Shown here: piece after piece, positions 39,263 to 42,609 of the stretch
Position numbering within the stretch: position 1 is the first letter of the stretch
Layout of the letters: the number at the start of each line of letters is the position of its first letter
NCBI GenBank assembly: GCA_029261775.1
Contig: JAJDAR010000177.1
Span: forward strand, 1 to 42,609
Length of the DNA: 42,609 nt
Direction of reading: 5' to 3'
Source of the DNA: Deltaproteobacteria bacterium
GTDB taxonomy: Bacteria > Myxococcota_A > UBA9160 > UBA6930
Program-made: the position numbers and the translations under genes
The notes under the pieces: model-generated
The model's database searches: none
What the model was told of the DNA's origin: nothing
Seen by the model: only the letters and a program-made list of their open reading frames with translations

Positions 39263-41116
39263 ATGTCGTTCGAGGGGGAGCGCCGCGTCGCGCGGATGGG
39301 GCTCGGCGCCACAGTCGTCGCGCTGATCCTTCTTCTATGGGCCCTTCCCCATCCCTGGGAGGTCCCGACCGGGCCGTCCTTCTTCCCCCCAGAGGGCCGC
39401 CGCGCCTTCGGCCACGCGATCCGGATCGGCGCGTGGTGGGGGGCCCTGGTGAACCTGGTGCTCGCGGCGGTCCTGCTGGTCAGCGTGCCGTGGTGGCTGC
39501 GCCCGGTCTCCGAAGGACCGCGGGTCGAGCGCATGCGTCCGGGCGCCAGGTGGTGGATCAGCGTCGTCGCCCTCGTCGCGCTCGCCGGCGTCGCCCGCTG
39601 GCCCTTGGCGGGGGGCAGCCTGTGGTGGGACGAGGGCTGGTCGGTGCGCCGGATCGTGGTCGGCTCCTTCATGAGCGAGGGCGTGCCTCGCGAGGAGAAC
39701 CGCTTCAAGGCGACGGATCTCCGTCACCCCCTGTGGTCGTACCGCAAGCCGACCAACCACGTCGCGTACAACGTGTCGGCGTTCGGCGCCGACCGGACCT
39801 GGCGCCGGGTCACGAAACCCCAGCCCGGGGTGTTCAGCGAGCGCGTGTTCCGCTTGCCCGCCTTCACCGCCGGTCTGGTCGGCATCGCGGCCGTCGCAGC
39901 ACTCGGCGCCGCGTGGGGCGCGCCCGCAGCAGGCCTCGGTGCCGCCGCTTGGCTCGTGCTGCACCCTTGGCACCACCGCTACGGCGTGGACGGTCGCGCC
40001 TACAGCTTCGTGCTCGCGCTGATGCCGCTGGTCGCCCTGGCGCTGACGGCGTTCCTGCGCCGACCCTCCAACCGCTCGCTACTGGCCTATGCCGCCAGCG
40101 TCGCCCTGCTGCTCTGGAGCTTCCCGTACAGCATCCTGCTCGTGGCGACCTTCGCGGCGACCAGCCTCCTCTGGCTCTTCCGGACGCGGGCCAGCGCCGC
40201 CGAGGCCTGGGCCTGGAGCCTGCGCTTCGCCGCCGCCCACTTGCTGGTCGGCATGCTCCTGCTGCAGTTGCTCGCGCCGAACATGACCCAGATCGGGGAG
40301 TGGCACTACACGACGCCGCTTCTCCGCTGGGGCGGACTCCGCGAGCTGTGGGCGGGTCTCGCGCTCGGCCTTCCCTTCGCGGACCTGGGCTCCGAGCTGG
40401 GCTTCCCGAGCCTGTCGGACTCCTGGGGTCGCTTCCTGCTCGCCGTCGCAGTGCTGCCTCCGGTCGTGGCCCTCGGCGCCTGGCGGGTCACGCGGCATGC
40501 GGCGGCGGCGCCGGTCGTTCTGGCCTGGCTGGCCGCGGCGCCGGTCAGCTTCGGGGTCAATGCGCTCGTCGAGCAGCAGTTCTTCGTGCGCTACGGGATC
40601 TTCCTCCTGCCTCTGGTCGCGCTGCTGGTCGCCTTCGCGTTCGAGACCTCGCGCGGCAGCTGGCGTTCACCGGGGCGCATCGGCCTGGCCTTGCTGCTCG
40701 TCGCTCTGGCGGTCGCAGTCGCCCCGCAGCGACGCATGCTCCTCGAGCGGCCCTACGCACCGCTGCGGGACGTGGCCGAGCGACTCGCCGAAGAGCGCCG
40801 TCAGGCCGGAGGGAGGACCCTGGCCGTGGGCTTCGGCCTGGGCGGGGGCATGCCTCACATCTACGACCCCGAGCTCCTGCACGCGGAGGACGCCACGGAC
40901 CTGCGAAAGTTCTGCACACAGGCTGCCGCCGAGGGCCTTCCCCTCTTCGCCTTCTACGGCCATCCGCGACACAACGGCAAGCGCCGGCCGGAGGGAGTCG
41001 CCCTGCTCGACGACTCGACGCGCTTCGCGCCGATCGTCGAGCTCGGGGGCATCGATCCCGAGTTCCAGTACCGCGTGCTGCGCTGGACGGGAGCGTCCTG
41101 CGAACCGCTGCGGTGA
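39263..41116 (+). CDS. GT39/GT-C-like polytopic glycosyltransferase or membrane protein
   Basis: The 617-residue integral membrane protein has about a dozen hydrophobic segments (for example RMGLGATVVALILLLWALP, GALVNLVLAAVLLVSV, RWWISVVALVALAGVARW). An extracytoplasmic loop early in the protein contains GGSLWWDEGWSVRRI, the Asp-Glu pair typical of GT-C/GT39 enzymes that use lipid-linked sugars. Later loops include HPWHHRYGVDGRAYSF, as in PMT_2-like proteins. A soluble C-terminal part (about 520-617) follows. It probably transfers a sugar from an undecaprenyl-linked donor outside the membrane. The ATG at 39263 is preferred. It is divergent from the ArnA-like gene by 256 bp and convergent with trkH. 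Enzymatic identity is inferred. Confidence 0.82.
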   Translation: MSFEGERRVARMGLGATVVALILLLWALPHPWEVPTGPSFFPPEGRRAFGHAIRIGAWWGALVNLVLAAVLLVSVPWWLRPVSEGPRVERMRPGARWWISVVALVALAGVARWPLAGGSLWWDEGWSVRRIVVGSFMSEGVPREENRFKATDLRHPLWSYRKPTNHVAYNVSAFGADRTWRRVTKPQPGVFSERVFRLPAFTAGLVGIAAVAALGAAWGAPAAGLGAAAWLVLHPWHHRYGVDGRAYSFVLALMPLVALALTAFLRRPSNRSLLAYAASVALLLWSFPYSILLVATFAATSLLWLFRTRASAAEAWAWSLRFAAAHLLVGMLLLQLLAPNMTQIGEWHYTTPLLRWGGLRELWAGLALGLPFADLGSELGFPSLSDSWGRFLLAVAVLPPVVALGAWRVTRHAAAAPVVLAWLAAAPVSFGVNALVEQQFFVRYGIFLLPLVALLVAFAFETSRGSWRSPGRIGLALLLVALAVAVAPQRRMLLERPYAPLRDVAERLAEERRQAGGRTLAVGFGLGGGMPHIYDPELLHAEDATDLRKFCTQAAAEGLPLFAFYGHPRHNGKRRPEGVALLDDSTRFAPIVELGGIDPEFQYRVLRWTGASCEPLR

Positions 41117-41143
41117 CGGGAACCGCCCGCGACACCGCGCCCG

Positions 41144-42589
41144 CTAGCGACGCCAGAAGCTCGGCAGCAGGAGCGCGATCAAGGCGAAGAACTCGAGGCG
41201 CCCGAGCCACATCAGGAAGACCATCAGGAGCTTCTGCCAGGCCGCAAAGTCCGCGAAGTGACCGAGCGGGCCCACCGCCTCGAGCCCCGGACCGATGTTC
41301 GAGAGGGTCGCGATCGACGCCGTCGCCGCCGTCACCACGCTGTGGTCGCCGACCGCCAGCAGCACCGTGCCGACCCCCCAGGTCGCGAACCAGAGGAGCA
41401 GGAGGCTCACAGCGCCGCGGACCGACGCTTCAGGCGCCGCCTTGCCGTCGAGGACGACGGCGATCACGGCGTTCGGCGCGAAGGTGAGGCGGACCTCGCG
41501 GAGCGCCGCCTTCCAGGCGATCAGCATGCGCACGATCTTGCTGCCGCCGGCCGTGGAGCCCGCACAGCCCCCGACGAACATGAGGGCGACGAGCAGGGTG
41601 GACGAGAGCGGCGGCCAGGCGGCGAAGTCCGCCGTCGCAAAACCGGTCGTCGTCACGATCGAGACGACCTGGAAGGCCGCCGACCGGAGCGTGGCCTCGA
41701 ACGGCGAGCCCTCGTGCAGGCCCACGTCGACGCCGACGACCGCCGTCACCCCCAGCGTGAGCAGCAGATACACCCCGAGCTCCTCGTTGCGCAGGGCGCT
41801 GGGATCGCGGCGGCGCACCAACGCCCAGTAGAGGGAGAAGTTCACTCCAGCGAGCAGCATGAAGAGCGTGACGGCCCACTGCACGGCGGCGCCGAAGTGG
41901 GCGACCGAGTCCCCGTGAGGAGAGAATCCCCCGGTCGAGACCGTCGAGAAGGTGTGCGTCAGGGCGTCGAAGAGGTCCAGACCGAGCGCGAGCAGCACCA
42001 CGATCTCGGCCACCGACAGGGCGACGTAGATCCGCGCCAGGACCGAGGCCGTCTGGTGGACCGTGGGATGCAGGATCTCCGCCTTGGGCCCGGGCACCTC
42101 GAGATTGAACAGGAAGCGGGCGCCGGGTCCGAGCTCCGAGAGCAGCGCCACGAACACCACGACGATGCCGATGCCCCCGAGCCACTGGGTGAAGCTGCGC
42201 CAGAAGAGGATCGAGCGATCGACGCTGGCGAGGTCGCGCATCACGGAGGCGCCGGTGGTCGTGAAGCCCGAGACCGATTCGAAGAGGGCGTCGGCGACGT
42301 GGGGGAGGGCTCCGCTCACCAGATAGGGAATCGCACCCAGCAGCGAGGCCAGCACCCAGGCCCCGACCACGATCGCAACGCCATCGCGTCGATAGAGATC
42401 GCCCGTCGGACGGCCCGCCCACACGAACCCGAGCCCGAGCGCCGTCGTCGCCGCCGCCGCGACGCCGAATGCGGCCACCGCTCCCAGGCCTTCCCCGTCG
42501 GCCAGCGCGAAGACCAGCGGCACCAGCTCGGCACCGGCCAGGACCAGCAGGATCCGGCCGAGGATGTGGAGCATCCTCCGCGAGTTCAT
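41144..42589 (-). CDS. trkH: TrkH-type potassium uptake channel subunit
   Basis: The 481-residue membrane protein is a complete TrkH-family subunit. It has four membrane-pore-membrane repeats whose selectivity-filter segments can be read: FTTTGASV, FSTVSTGGFS, TTTGFAT and LSNIGPGLEA. The intramembrane loop segment FVGGCAGSTAGGSKIVR is also present. It imports K+ (with Na+ or H+ coupling) across the inner membrane and normally binds a TrkA regulatory ring; no trkA lies within the window, but one could be upstream, since the gene starts 20 bases from the window end. It starts at the ATG at 42589. It converges on the GT39-like gene, whose stop is 27 bases away. Confidence 0.95.
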   Translation of the reverse strand: MNSRRMLHILGRILLVLAGAELVPLVFALADGEGLGAVAAFGVAAAATTALGLGFVWAGRPTGDLYRRDGVAIVVGAWVLASLLGAIPYLVSGALPHVADALFESVSGFTTTGASVMRDLASVDRSILFWRSFTQWLGGIGIVVVFVALLSELGPGARFLFNLEVPGPKAEILHPTVHQTASVLARIYVALSVAEIVVLLALGLDLFDALTHTFSTVSTGGFSPHGDSVAHFGAAVQWAVTLFMLLAGVNFSLYWALVRRRDPSALRNEELGVYLLLTLGVTAVVGVDVGLHEGSPFEATLRSAAFQVVSIVTTTGFATADFAAWPPLSSTLLVALMFVGGCAGSTAGGSKIVRMLIAWKAALREVRLTFAPNAVIAVVLDGKAAPEASVRGAVSLLLLWFATWGVGTVLLAVGDHSVVTAATASIATLSNIGPGLEAVGPLGHFADFAAWQKLLMVFLMWLGRLEFFALIALLLPSFWRR

Positions 42590-42609
42590 CGGGGAGCGGC
42601 CGCGTCCTG

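Overview
The window is high-GC bacterial DNA (about 70% GC by eye) with densely packed genes on both strands and strong third-position GC bias. That bias creates long open antisense frames, which I have not annotated. The gene mix suggests an uncultured, free-living myxobacterium-like or related former deltaproteobacterial lineage. It includes a Myxococcus-type cysteine-rich repeat, thrombospondin-3/dockerin-like calcium loops, secreted beta-helix proteins, a PEP-CTERM-like protein, an imuB/dnaE2 mutagenesis pair and crotonase/thiolase genes. This placement is an inference; no rRNA, tRNA or CRISPR array was seen.

Region 1 (1-8024) is a translesion-synthesis neighbourhood: the 3' end of imuB, dinB on the opposite strand, an M3 peptidase (pepF), a lone receiver protein and dnaE2. 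A G-quadruplex motif and a perfect 26-bp inverted repeat lie between imuB and dinB.

Region 2 (8146-12081) is central metabolism: a small membrane protein, an ACT-domain malic enzyme whose last codons and stop are repeated four times in a 33-bp tandem array, and transketolase.

Region 3 (12210-16458, minus strand) is a compact five-gene set: thiolase-like protein, DUF35 zinc-ribbon/OB-fold partner, VOC protein, CmcJ/NvfI-like oxygenase and FAD oxidoreductase. It looks like one pathway on an acyl-CoA-type substrate and is a main candidate for an undescribed system. A MAPEG protein and a secreted aldose 1-epimerase lie upstream.

Region 4 (18180-23727) is signalling: a large membrane PDZ-GAF hybrid histidine kinase, a small companion protein, and a convergent NarL-type regulator downstream of a crotonase and a PNPOx-like flavin protein.

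Region 5 (23820-34045) is dominated by secreted proteins: two parallel beta-helix proteins and an 895-residue protein joining two dockerin-like EF loops, a group XII-like phospholipase A2 signature and five long cysteine-rich repeats. A LuxR-HTH/TolB-like/TPR regulator is divergent from the latter. This is the second main candidate for novelty.

Region 6 (34267-42589) contains a bacterial myo-inositol oxygenase with all six metal ligands, a PEP-CTERM-like protein, a patatin with an altered oxyanion loop, a GT2 glycosyltransferase, an ArnA-dehydrogenase-like enzyme, a GT39/GT-C-like membrane protein and a TrkH potassium transporter. Several of these could act in uronate or cell-surface glycan metabolism.
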